Part shown: positions 24,353-31,988 of the stretch, one piece after another
How the letters are laid out: each line of letters begins with the position of its first letter
How positions within the stretch are numbered: the first letter of the stretch is position 1
From: Actinomadura sp. K4S16
Lineage (GTDB): Bacteria; Actinomycetota; Actinomycetes; Streptosporangiales; Streptosporangiaceae
Assembly (NCBI RefSeq): GCF_008327685.1
Contig: NZ_BDDE01000019.1
Span: 124,001 to 188,000, forward strand
Direction: 5' to 3'
Length of the DNA stretch: 64,000 bases
Notes under the pieces: model-generated
Told to the model about the DNA's origin: nothing
Seen by the model: the letters and a program-made list of their open reading frames with translations, nothing else
Database searches by the model: none
Program-made: the position numbers and the translations under genes

Positions 24353-24454
24353 GCGGTCCCGGGGCCCGTGCGGTCAGGGGGACTGGGCGGTCCCGGGGTC
24401 CGTGCGGTCAGGGGGACTGGGCGGTCCCGGGGTCCGTGCGGTCAGGGGGACTGG
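24353..24454. repeat. Three tandem 34-bp repeats
   Basis: Units 24353-24386, 24387-24420 and 24421-24454 are identical except for one base in the first. The third copy contains the last codons and stop of the FAD monooxygenase gene (ending 24442). The array therefore looks like a duplication of that gene's 3' end into the downstream spacer. Confidence 0.92.
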
Positions 24455-25566
24455 ACGGCGAGGCGGTTGCTGAACCGGGCGAGCATGCCGCTCTGGGACG
24501 TCTCCGGGATCAGCCGGCCGATCAGCGGCGGGATGCGCCAGTTCGCCGGGTTGCGCCGGGCCATGCGGGAGACGAGGGAGATCTGCGGGTAGCGGGCCCG
24601 CTCGTAGGCGCGCAGCCGGGCCGCCGGGTCGCCGTCCTTCCCGTCCAGTTCGCGGCCGAGCACCCAGGCGTCCTCGAGGGTCTGGTTGGCGCCCTGCCCG
24701 AGGGTGGGCGGCATGGTGTGGGCGGCGTCGCCGACAAGGGTGACGCGCCCCTCGCCCCAGACCTTGCGCACCTTGTTCCAGTGGTGGCCGAAGAACTCGA
24801 TGTCGTCGTCGGTGGCGGCGGCGAGCACCTCGGGGACGGGGGACGCCCAGTGCCCGAAGCGCCGCCTCAGCTCGTCCAGCGGTGACGCGGGCCGCGGCTC
24901 GCCGGGCGTCCAGCGCATGTCGAACCACCACTGGAGCAGGCCGCCGCCCGCGGGCATGAGGCCGCAGGCGCCCTCCTTCCCAGTGATCATGAGGTGCCGG
25001 TGGGTGCCGGTGATCTCGATGCCGATCGGGCTGAGCCCCTGCCAGGTGCCGAACGTCGCGGCCCGGATGCCGCTCTCGCCCCACAGGTGCCGCCGCACCG
25101 CCGAGTGGTGCCCGTCCGCCCCGATGAGCAGGTCCCCGGTGTCCGCCGTCCCGTCGTCGAAGGTCGCCGTGACCCGGTCGCCGTGCTGGGTCAGGCCCGT
25201 GCAGGTCATGCCGTAGCGGACGAGGTCGCCGGGCAGGCCGCCGGCGAGCCGTCCGAGCAGGTCCCGGCGGGCGATCGCCTTGGTCTCGAAGCCGTAGCGG
25301 GCCGCGGCGTGCGCGATGTCCTGGCCGGTGCGCAGCCGCCCCGACGAGGTCAGGGCGTCGATCCGGTCGATGCGGTTGCCGACGCCCTCCAGAGTGATGC
25401 CGAGGTCGTCCAGGACGGCGTTGCCGTTGCTCCAGATGAGCACCGCCTTGCCGCCCGTCCGCGGCCCCGGCGCCTGCTCGTGGACCCGTACCTCGTGGCC
25501 CGCCGCGAGCAGCACGCGCGCTACGGCCAGCCCGCCCACCCCGGCGCCGATGACGAGGATCTCCAT
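24442..25566 (-). CDS. FAD-dependent aromatic-type monooxygenase
   Basis: The 374-residue protein is a group A flavoprotein monooxygenase. It has the Rossmann motif EILVIGAGVGGLAVARVL, a DG-like segment LLIGADGHHSAVRRHLWG, and the FAD/NAD(P)H motif VTLVGDAAHTMPPTLGQGAN. Such enzymes hydroxylate aromatic or polyketide-like compounds. The substrate cannot be told; tetracycline-type detoxification is one possibility. ATG 25566 follows GGAGGGG. It diverges from a MarR gene across 62 bp that contain repeated GTATC/GATAC half-sites, so it is probably repressed by that MarR protein. Confidence 0.85.
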   Translation of the reverse strand: MEILVIGAGVGGLAVARVLLAAGHEVRVHEQAPGPRTGGKAVLIWSNGNAVLDDLGITLEGVGNRIDRIDALTSSGRLRTGQDIAHAAARYGFETKAIARRDLLGRLAGGLPGDLVRYGMTCTGLTQHGDRVTATFDDGTADTGDLLIGADGHHSAVRRHLWGESGIRAATFGTWQGLSPIGIEITGTHRHLMITGKEGACGLMPAGGGLLQWWFDMRWTPGEPRPASPLDELRRRFGHWASPVPEVLAAATDDDIEFFGHHWNKVRKVWGEGRVTLVGDAAHTMPPTLGQGANQTLEDAWVLGRELDGKDGDPAARLRAYERARYPQISLVSRMARRNPANWRIPPLIGRLIPETSQSGMLARFSNRLAVQSP

Positions 25567-25583
25567 TTCCCCTCCAAAGTGAA

Positions 25584-25620
25584 GTATCTCCGATATGAAG
25601 ATACATCGCTTCGGAGTATC
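25584..25620. promoter_or_regulatory. MarR operator candidate with three half-sites
   Basis: GTATC (25584), GATAC (25600) and GTATC (25616) begin exactly 16 bp apart. The first two extend to GTATCT/AGATAC, an inverted repeat (25584-25604). The last half-site overlaps the predicted -10 element of the MarR gene. Binding would repress both divergent genes. Confidence 0.6.
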
Positions 25621-25628
25621 CTCTGCGG

Positions 25629-26087
25629 GTGGGTGCCGAACAAGAGGGAGAGGACGTCTTCCGCGGATTCCTGATCGCCGTCCTCCTGCACATCGAGGCG
25701 GCCGCCGACCGGCTCGGCCTGCGGCCCATCGACGTCGCCGCGGTGATCCTGCTGGAGATGCGCGGGCCGCTCCCGGTCGGCGCGATCTCCGAGGAGCTCC
25801 GCCTGCCGTCCGCCTCGGCGACCCGGGTGGTCGACCGGCTGGAGAAGGCCGGGTACGTGCGGCGCGTCCGCGGCGAGCACGACCGGCGCACGGTCACCGT
25901 GGAACTGGTGGAGGACGGCCTGGCCGACTACTACGCCGTCAGCGCGGGAGCACGGCGCCACCTGGACGAGGTCGGCGCTCGCTACGGCCCGGAGCAGGCG
26001 CCCTTGCTGATTGGCCTCTTGGACGGCATCGCCGACGCCTACCGCACCGCCACCAACGAACTCCGCGCCGACACGTCCCCCGGCTGA
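25629..26087 (+). CDS. MarR-family transcriptional regulator
   Basis: The 152-residue protein is a winged-helix MarR regulator. Its recognition helix and wing are visible in LPSASATRVVDRLEKAGYVR followed by RVRGEHDRRTVTVEL, with the GEHDRR wing typical of the family. Helices at both ends form the dimer interface. GTG 25629 lacks a ribosome-binding site. TATCCT lies exactly 6 nt upstream, so the mRNA is probably leaderless. It likely represses itself and the divergent monooxygenase through the shared half-sites, with release by an aromatic ligand. Confidence 0.88.
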   Translation: MGAEQEGEDVFRGFLIAVLLHIEAAADRLGLRPIDVAAVILLEMRGPLPVGAISEELRLPSASATRVVDRLEKAGYVRRVRGEHDRRTVTVELVEDGLADYYAVSAGARRHLDEVGARYGPEQAPLLIGLLDGIADAYRTATNELRADTSPG

Positions 26088-26199
26088 CGCCCCCGATCCG
26101 GACCGCGCCTACACCTTCTCGCCGTGCGGACGAAACGGATATACCGGTGACCGGGACGCCGAAGGCCGGGCGAGGGCCGGGCCGGGATGATGAGGGTTC

Positions 26200-27759
26200 A
26201 TGAACGAGCTGACGATTCCGCAATTGGTGGCGCGGGCGGCGAACGAGTACCCCGAGACCGAGGCGGTCGTGGACGGCGACGTCCGGGTCACCTACGCCGA
26301 GCTCCGGGAGCGGGTCCGCGAGGCGACGGGTGCGTTCGTCGGGGCGGGGATCGAGCCGGGCGACCGCATCGCCATCTGGGCGCCGAACGGCCTGCGCTGG
26401 ATCGTCACCGTGCTCGGAGCGCTCGGCGCCGGCGCGACGCTCGTCCCGCTGAACACCCGCTACAAGGGCGACGAGGCCCGGTGGCCGCTCTCCAAGGCCG
26501 AGGCGAAGGTCCTGTTCGTGGAGGACGGGTTCCTCGGCATCGACTATCCCGCCATGCTCGGCGTGGACGGATCCGGCGCCCCCGGGCTGCCCGCACTGCG
26601 GACGGTCGTCACGTTCAACGGCCCCGCGCGCCCGGGGGTGACCGCCTGGGACGACTTCGTCGCCAAGGCCGCCTCCCCGGACGAGGCCGACGCGCGGACG
26701 GCGGCCGTCCGTCCGGAGACCGTCGCCGACATCCTGTTCACGTCCGGGACGACCGGCAGGCCCAAGGGCGCCGTGGTCACGCACGAGCAGAACGTCCTCA
26801 CCTACCGGGCGTGGACGGACCGCACCGGCGTGCGGGCCGGCGACCGCTACCTCATCGTCAACCCGATGTTCCACTCGTTCGGCTACAAGGCGGGCGTGCT
26901 GGCCTGCGTGATGCGGGGCGCCACGATGGTGCTCCAGCGCACGTTCGACGTCCCGGAGACGCTGCGGCTGATCGAGCAGGAGAAGATCACCGTGCTGCCG
27001 GGGCCGCCGACCATCTACACCGCGCTCCTGCACGCCCCCGGCCGGGAGGAGCACGACCTGTCGACCCTCCGGCTGGCCGTGACGGGCGCGGGAGACGTGC
27101 CCGTCGCGCTGGTGCGGCGCATCAAGGACGAGCTGTTCCCGCAGGTCGTGACCGCCTACGGGCTGACCGAGTCGTCCGGGACGGTCACCGCCTGCTCGGT
27201 GGACGACGATGACGAGACCATCGCCACCACGTCCGGCCGGGCCATCCCCGACGTCGAGGTCGCGATCGTCGACGCGAACGGCAAGCGCCTCCCGGCCGGG
27301 ACCGACGGCAGGATCCTCGTGCGCGGCTACAACGTCATGCAGGGCTACCTGGACGACCCGGAGGCGACCGCGGAGGCGGTCCGCGACGGCTGGCTCGACA
27401 CCGGCGACTGCGGGCGCCTCGACGAGCGCGGCAACCTCACCATCACGGGGCGCACCAAGGAGATGTTCGTCGTCGGCGGGTTCAACGTGTACCCGGCGGA
27501 GGTCGAGAACGTCCTGGCCCGGCACGACGCCGTCGCCGAGTCGGGCGTCATCGGCGTCCCGGACGAGCGGATGGGCGAGGTGGGACGCGCCTACGTCAAG
27601 CTCCGCCCCGGCGCCACGGCCACGGAGGACGAGCTGGTCGAGCACTGCCGGGAGCGGCTCGCGAACTTCAAGGTCCCCCGGGAGGTCGTCTTCGTGGACG
27701 ACCTCCCGAAGACCGCGTCCGGCAAGATCTGGCGCGTGAAGCTCAAGGAGCGGGCCTGA
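26200..27759 (+). CDS. fadD3: Acyl-CoA synthetase, FadD3-like
   Basis: The 519-residue protein is a full ANL ligase. It has P-loop LFTSGTTGRPKGAVVTHEQN, substrate-pocket strand NPMFHSFGYKAGV, YGLTESSGTVTAC, hinge WLDTGDCGRLDERGNLTITGR, and terminal PKTASGKIWR with the catalytic Lys. The segments EMFVVGGFNVYPAEVENVL and KFKVPREV-like NFKVPREVVFVDDLPK resemble mycobacterial FadD3, which activates HIP, the C/D-ring propionate left after steroid A/B-ring cleavage. The convergent acyl-CoA dehydrogenase pair fits that pathway, but general short/medium-chain ligases read similarly. ATG 26200 follows GAGGG. Confidence 0.75.
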   Translation: MNELTIPQLVARAANEYPETEAVVDGDVRVTYAELRERVREATGAFVGAGIEPGDRIAIWAPNGLRWIVTVLGALGAGATLVPLNTRYKGDEARWPLSKAEAKVLFVEDGFLGIDYPAMLGVDGSGAPGLPALRTVVTFNGPARPGVTAWDDFVAKAASPDEADARTAAVRPETVADILFTSGTTGRPKGAVVTHEQNVLTYRAWTDRTGVRAGDRYLIVNPMFHSFGYKAGVLACVMRGATMVLQRTFDVPETLRLIEQEKITVLPGPPTIYTALLHAPGREEHDLSTLRLAVTGAGDVPVALVRRIKDELFPQVVTAYGLTESSGTVTACSVDDDDETIATTSGRAIPDVEVAIVDANGKRLPAGTDGRILVRGYNVMQGYLDDPEATAEAVRDGWLDTGDCGRLDERGNLTITGRTKEMFVVGGFNVYPAEVENVLARHDAVAESGVIGVPDERMGEVGRAYVKLRPGATATEDELVEHCRERLANFKVPREVVFVDDLPKTASGKIWRVKLKERA

Positions 27760-27761
27760 CC

Positions 27762-27776
27762 CGCGCCGGGGGCGCG
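27762..27776. terminator. Small hairpin between convergent fadD3-like and fadE-like genes
   Basis: CGCGCC (27762-27767) pairs with GGCGCG (27771-27776) across GGG, inside the 21-bp gap between two convergent genes. It is short; a bidirectional terminator role is only plausible. Confidence 0.35.
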
Positions 27777-27780
27777 TCGC

Positions 27781-28683
27781 TCAGAGAGCGGCGATGACCC
27801 GCGCCCTGTGCTCGGCCACGGTGCCCCACGCCGAGTACAGGGCCCGCGCCTTGCGGATCCACAGCGACGGGTCGTACTCGTCGGTGTAGCCGATCGCGCC
27901 GTGCACCTGGAGTGCGGTCTTGGCCATCCCGTAGGACGCCTCCGACGCGGCGACCTTCGCGGCGGAGACGTCCCGCGCGAAGTCCGGCGTCCCGTACGAC
28001 AGCGCCGCCCCGTACACGAGCGGGCGGGCGAACTCCAGCTCGACCATCGCGCTCGCGAGATGGTGCTTGATCGCCTGGTACTCGCCGATCGGGCGCCCGA
28101 ACTGCTGCCGCGTCTTGGCGTACTCGACGGACACCTCCAGCAGCGCCTGCCCGAGCCCCACCTGCTGCGCCGCGCACAGCAGCACGCCGAGGTCGGTGAA
28201 CCCCCCGCCCTCGGGGACGCGGAACAGCCGCCGCGTCGGGTCGAGCGACGCGACGGCCTCCCCGGCCGCCTTCCGCTCGACGCCGTCGACGGTGAGCACC
28301 AGGTCGGCGACGTCGGCGTCCAGCGCGTGCGGGACGGCGAGCGTCACGACCGCCTCGCCCTCGGCGATGCGCTGCGGCCACGGCGACCCGTCCAGCAGCT
28401 CGGCGGCGGCGAGCGTCTCCACGTAGGGGCCGGGCGCGGCGGCCCGGCCGAGCTCCTCCGCGGCGACGGCCAGCTCGACCGGCAGCAGCCCGGCGCCGCC
28501 GGCCTCCTCCGGGACGGCCACCGCGAACGCCCCGGCCTCGGCGACCGCCGACCACAGCGCGCGCCCCGGCCCGGCGTCCCCGGCCGCCCAGGCGCGGGCC
28601 GCCTCGGCGGTGCCGGGGCCGCCCAGCAGCTTGCGCAGCGTCTCGCCGAACATCCGCTGCTCGGCGGAGAGAACGAACTTCAC
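27781..28683 (-). CDS. Acyl-CoA dehydrogenase, short divergent subunit
   Basis: The 300-residue protein is a shortened acyl-CoA dehydrogenase of the type that pairs with a full-length partner. Its N-domain shows AVAVPEEAGGAGLLPVELAV. The beta domain is reduced. The C-terminal bundle has KTRQQFGRPIGEYQAIKHHL and LQVHGAIGYTDEYDPSLWIR. GTG 28683 overlaps the stop of the longer dehydrogenase (GTGA), so the two are co-translated and probably form an alpha2beta2 enzyme like the steroid ChsE complexes. It resembles the FadE32/33-type subunits of ring degradation; assignment to a particular step is inference. Confidence 0.8.
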   Translation of the reverse strand: MKFVLSAEQRMFGETLRKLLGGPGTAEAARAWAAGDAGPGRALWSAVAEAGAFAVAVPEEAGGAGLLPVELAVAAEELGRAAAPGPYVETLAAAELLDGSPWPQRIAEGEAVVTLAVPHALDADVADLVLTVDGVERKAAGEAVASLDPTRRLFRVPEGGGFTDLGVLLCAAQQVGLGQALLEVSVEYAKTRQQFGRPIGEYQAIKHHLASAMVELEFARPLVYGAALSYGTPDFARDVSAAKVAASEASYGMAKTALQVHGAIGYTDEYDPSLWIRKARALYSAWGTVAEHRARVIAAL

Positions 28684-29810
28684 CGGGACCCCCTCGGCAG
28701 GCCGAGCAGCCGCTCGGCGATCACGTTGCGCTGGATCTCGTTCGTGCCCGCGTAGATGGGGCCGGCCAGCGAGAACACGTAGTTCTCCAGCCACTCCGAC
28801 TCCAGCTCGCCGTCCGGGCCGAGCAGGTCGAGCGCGGTCTCGTGCAGCGCCACGTCCAGCTCCGACCAGAACACCTTGTTCAGGCTCGACTCCGCGCCGA
28901 TGTCGTCGTCCCGCGAGACCGTCTCGAACCCCTTGAGCCGGTAGGCCCGCGCCCTGATCCAGGAGTCCGCGACCCGGTCGCGCAGCGCGTCCCCGGAGGC
29001 GTCCGCGCGCTCCTTCCACAGCTCGACGAGCCGCTCGGCCGCCGCGGTGAACCGCCCGGGGCTGCGCAGCGTGAGGCCGCGCTCGTTGCCGGCCGTGGCC
29101 ATCGCGACCCGCCAGCCGTCCCCGGCCGCGCCGATGACGTCCTCGTCGGGGACGAAGACCTGGTCGAGGAACAGCTCGGCGAACGCGGGCTTGCCGTCCA
29201 GCCGCCCGATCGGCCGGACCGTCACGCCCTCGGCGTCCAGCGGGAACATCAGGTAGGTGAGCCCCTTGTGGCGGGACGACTCCGGATCGGACCGGAAAAG
29301 CCCGAACCCCCGGTCGGCGAACGCGGCGCGCGAGCTCCACGTCTTCTGCCCGTTCAGCAGCCAGCCGCCGTCGGTGCGGGTCGCCGTCGACCGCAGTGCG
29401 GCGAGGTCGCTGCCCGCGCCCGGCTCCGACCACGCCTGCGCCCAGATGACCTCGCCGGCCGCCATGGGGGGCAGGATCCGCGCGAGCTGCTCGGGCGTGC
29501 CGTGCTTGAGCAGCGTCGGCGCCAGCAGGTTGATGCCGTTCTGGCTGACCCGCCCCGGCGCGCCCGCCGCGTAGTACTCCTCCTCGAAGACCAGCCACTG
29601 CAGGACCGAGACGCCGCGCCCGCCGTACTCCTCCGGCCACGAGACCACGCCCAGCCGCGCCGCGCCGAGCGTCCGCTCCCACTCCCGGTGCGCCGCGAAG
29701 CCCTCCCCGGTCTCCAGCGACGGGAGCGGCCGCGCCGGGACGTGCTCGCGCAGCCATGCCCGCACCTCGCCGCGGAACTCCTCGTCCGCCGCCCCGAACT
29801 CAAGATCCAT
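28680..29810 (-). CDS. Acyl-CoA dehydrogenase, full-length subunit
   Basis: The 376-residue protein has the complete dehydrogenase layout. It has N-terminal PEEYGGRGVSVLQWLVFEEE, FAD-contact segment AQAWSEPGAGSDLAALRSTA, NGQKTWSSRAAFAD, and the C-terminal signature YAGTNEIQRNVIAERLLGLPR. It is a FadE30/31-like steroid-type enzyme by overall look. Its gene precedes the shorter subunit gene with a 4-bp overlap. A perfect 18-bp dyad 12 bp upstream of ATG 29810 probably binds a TetR-type repressor. The convergent FadD3-like ligase suggests a joint role in CoA-ester oxidation. Confidence 0.83.
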   Translation of the reverse strand: MDLEFGAADEEFRGEVRAWLREHVPARPLPSLETGEGFAAHREWERTLGAARLGVVSWPEEYGGRGVSVLQWLVFEEEYYAAGAPGRVSQNGINLLAPTLLKHGTPEQLARILPPMAAGEVIWAQAWSEPGAGSDLAALRSTATRTDGGWLLNGQKTWSSRAAFADRGFGLFRSDPESSRHKGLTYLMFPLDAEGVTVRPIGRLDGKPAFAELFLDQVFVPDEDVIGAAGDGWRVAMATAGNERGLTLRSPGRFTAAAERLVELWKERADASGDALRDRVADSWIRARAYRLKGFETVSRDDDIGAESSLNKVFWSELDVALHETALDLLGPDGELESEWLENYVFSLAGPIYAGTNEIQRNVIAERLLGLPRGSR

Positions 29811-29822
29811 GCGACCCTCTTT

Positions 29823-29840
29823 CTAACAACTGTTTGGTAG
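29823..29840. promoter_or_regulatory. TetR-type operator candidate upstream of the acyl-CoA dehydrogenase pair
   Basis: CTAACAACTGTTTGGTAG fits CTA-n-CAA-n4-TTG-n-TAG with exact symmetry of the defined bases. It lies 12 bp upstream of the dehydrogenase ATG, where a repressor would block initiation. It does not match the KstR or KstR2 consensus I recall, so a different regulator is likely. Confidence 0.65.
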
Positions 29841-29910
29841 AGTAACCGCCCCCTCGCACCCCCGTCGCCCCCTCCCGCCCAGTGAGATCCCCCGGGTGGC
29901 GAAAAATCCC

Positions 29911-29939
29911 CTGAGAACCGCGATTCCCGTTCCTAAGCT
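29911..29939 (+). promoter_or_regulatory. Leaderless-type promoter for the gene at 29946
   Basis: TAAGCT (29934-29939) is followed by exactly 6 nt and then the ATG at 29946. CTGAGA (29911-29916) lies at a 17-bp spacing as a weak -35. No ribosome-binding site is present, which fits a leaderless mRNA. Confidence 0.5.
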
Positions 29940-29945
29940 CGTCGC

Positions 29946-30911
29946 ATGGGGCATCCGGCGCAGATCGTCATCATCGAGGACGGCGCCCAGCGGGTCGTCT
30001 ACGACAGGTGGGGCGGCGCGCCCGGGATGGAGTTCCAGATCCTGCTGGACCGCGAGCGGTTCACCATGGACCGCCTCGGGGACTGGCATGACGACCGCTG
30101 GAACCCGGGCTCGGACGCCGTCTATCTCGTCGACCACGACCGGCGGGTGCTGCTGCTGTCGTTCATCTACCTCTATGACTTCCCGGACGAGCAGGCGTAC
30201 CGCACGCTGTTCCTGAGGCTGGTCCGCCACGTGTGGAAGGGCTGGCAGGTCGACTGGGCGTACAACGGCGTCGAGGACGTCGTCGCCTATCTGGCCCTCG
30301 ACATGTCCGTCCTCGGCGCGCCACGCCTGAGCGATCCGGACTTCGAGGGCAGGCTGCGGTTCACGCCTCGTACGAGGCCCAACCTGAGGATGCCGGAGAT
30401 CTCGCCCCGGCGCGCCGGGGATCGGAACTACTGCCTGGTGACCGTGGAGGACGGAACCCGCGTCCGCGCCTACGGTGTGACGCCAAGCTACGACAACCTC
30501 CTCAAGGGCGGCCCCCGTGTCCTGGACCGCCTGCCCGAGGCGGCGCGCATGACCCAGTGCGGGAGCCTTCCTGGTTCAGGCGTCCACTTCGACCTGACCA
30601 CGGAGACCGGCGGGTACTGGACGCACGGCTTCATCCACGGCCCGCTCCATGAGGTGCACTGGTCGTGGCCCGGCTGGCGGTGGCGGTTCTGGGAGGACGA
30701 CCACACCGTGCAGCGCGCGCTGGCGGGCGTCGAGGTCGCGATCCCCGACCCCGGCGTGGACACGGCGATGGCCGAACTCGTCAGGGTGTGGACGGAACGG
30801 CTCAACTGGGATCCCGACCTCGCCCGGGAGATGCTCCGCGAGGTCTTCGCGCGTCCACGGCACGAGAGGGTCGCAGCGCTCGCCGACGCGATCTTCCTGC
30901 TGAGCGACTGA
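29946..30911 (+). CDS. Protein of unknown function
   Basis: The 321-residue soluble protein has no signal peptide or membrane segment, and I do not recognise a family. It is rich in Trp and Asp: GDWHDDRWNPGSDAVYLVDH, WKGWQVDWAYNGVEDVVAYL, HEVHWSWPGWRWRFWEDD. It ends with a helical region, AREMLREVFARPRHERVAAL. The paired Trp/Asp blocks suggest a beta-rich N-terminal part with a conserved pocket. The start lacks a ribosome-binding site but has a leaderless-type -10 box 6 nt upstream. It is flanked by fatty-acid/steroid genes and stands as a single gene. Codon use matches its neighbours. Confidence 0.7.
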   Translation: MGHPAQIVIIEDGAQRVVYDRWGGAPGMEFQILLDRERFTMDRLGDWHDDRWNPGSDAVYLVDHDRRVLLLSFIYLYDFPDEQAYRTLFLRLVRHVWKGWQVDWAYNGVEDVVAYLALDMSVLGAPRLSDPDFEGRLRFTPRTRPNLRMPEISPRRAGDRNYCLVTVEDGTRVRAYGVTPSYDNLLKGGPRVLDRLPEAARMTQCGSLPGSGVHFDLTTETGGYWTHGFIHGPLHEVHWSWPGWRWRFWEDDHTVQRALAGVEVAIPDPGVDTAMAELVRVWTERLNWDPDLAREMLREVFARPRHERVAALADAIFLLSD

Positions 30912-31013
30912 CCCGGGCGGCTGCGGACGCGGGTGACGCCGGGGTCTGTCGGAGACGGCGGCGCGCGGTTAAGATCGCGCTCTAGAATCGCGTTCGGAAG
31001 CTCCGGAGGGCCC

Positions 31014-31988
31014 ATGGCGAGGATCATCGAGCACGGCACCTGGAGCCTGGAGCCCGCGGACGAGGGACTGCACGACCCCGGCCCCGAGCCGCTGTGGAAC
31101 GAGTCCTACTACTTCGACTTCGCCGCCCCCGACGGCTCCGTCGCCGGCTACGTGCGGCTCGGGCTGTACCCCAACTGGGACCGCGCCTGGTACTGGGCCG
31201 CGCTGGTGCGCCCCGGCCGTCCGCTCCTCCTCATCGCCGACAACGACGCCCCGCTGCCCGAGCGGGGAACGACGGACGTCCGCACCGAGACCTACACGGC
31301 GACCCAGCAGATCACCGACCCCTTCGGCCCGGCCAGGGTCGCCCTGACCGGAACCGCCTCCGTCCTCCCCGACGCGACCGCGGCCTACGGCGACGTCAGC
31401 GGCGCCGAGACCACCGGGCTCTCGTTCGACCTGCGCTGGGACACCGCCGGCGGCGTCTACCCCTACAAGGACATCCCGCGCTACGAGATCCCGTGCACCG
31501 TCTCCGGCCTGGTCAGCGTGGGCGGCGAGAAGATCGCCGTCACCGCCCACGGGGAGCGCGACCACAGCTGGGGCGAGCGCGACTGGTGGAAGGTCTCCTG
31601 GCTCTGGACGTCCGGCCGCCTCGGCGACGGCACGTTCGTCCACGGCATGCAGGCCAACATCGGCTTCCCGCTCCCGTGGCCGTGCTTCGCCGTCCCGCCG
31701 GAGGGCGGCATCGAGCACCGCGACGGCTTCTCCGCCGCGACGACCTTCACCGGCGGCCTGCCCGCCCGCTCGGACCTCCGCTTCCCGGGCTCGCCCATGA
31801 CGGTGACCCCGGTGGCCTTCGCGCCCGTCGCCGTGACCTCGCCCGACGGCCGCGAAGCCCGCTTCCCCCGCGCCCTGTGCCGCTACGAGACCGAGGACGG
31901 ACGGACCGGCCACGGCTGGACGGAGTGGCACCAGCCCCCCGGCTGGGAGGACCACGGCTGGACCCACCTCGCCGGGGAGACCGCATGA
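31014..31988 (+). CDS. DUF7064/DUF7065-like beta-sandwich protein
   Basis: The 324-residue protein lacks a signal peptide and is rich in beta strands and aromatic residues. Notable segments are ESYYFDFAAPDGSVAGYVRL, LYPNWDRAWYWAALV, GERDHSWGERDWWKVSWLW and GWTEWHQPPGWEDHGW. The DHSWG-RDW block is typical of the CrtC/AttH-like lipocalin superfamily to which DUF7064/7065 proteins belong. They are often encoded next to kinase-like genes in actinobacterial steroid or terpenoid loci. ATG 31014 follows GGAGGG. The stop overlaps the phosphotransferase ATG by 4 bp, so both are probably needed for one function. Family name is from memory. Confidence 0.6.
   Translation: MARIIEHGTWSLEPADEGLHDPGPEPLWNESYYFDFAAPDGSVAGYVRLGLYPNWDRAWYWAALVRPGRPLLLIADNDAPLPERGTTDVRTETYTATQQITDPFGPARVALTGTASVLPDATAAYGDVSGAETTGLSFDLRWDTAGGVYPYKDIPRYEIPCTVSGLVSVGGEKIAVTAHGERDHSWGERDWWKVSWLWTSGRLGDGTFVHGMQANIGFPLPWPCFAVPPEGGIEHRDGFSAATTFTGGLPARSDLRFPGSPMTVTPVAFAPVAVTSPDGREARFPRALCRYETEDGRTGHGWTEWHQPPGWEDHGWTHLAGETA

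Noticed and set aside
30961..31000. Possible KstR site (TCTAGAATCGCGTTCGG) ahead of the DUF7064-like gene
   Set aside because: It shares TAGAA and GTTC with the KstR motif, but the spacing between the halves does not fit the TnnAACnnGTTnnA pattern.
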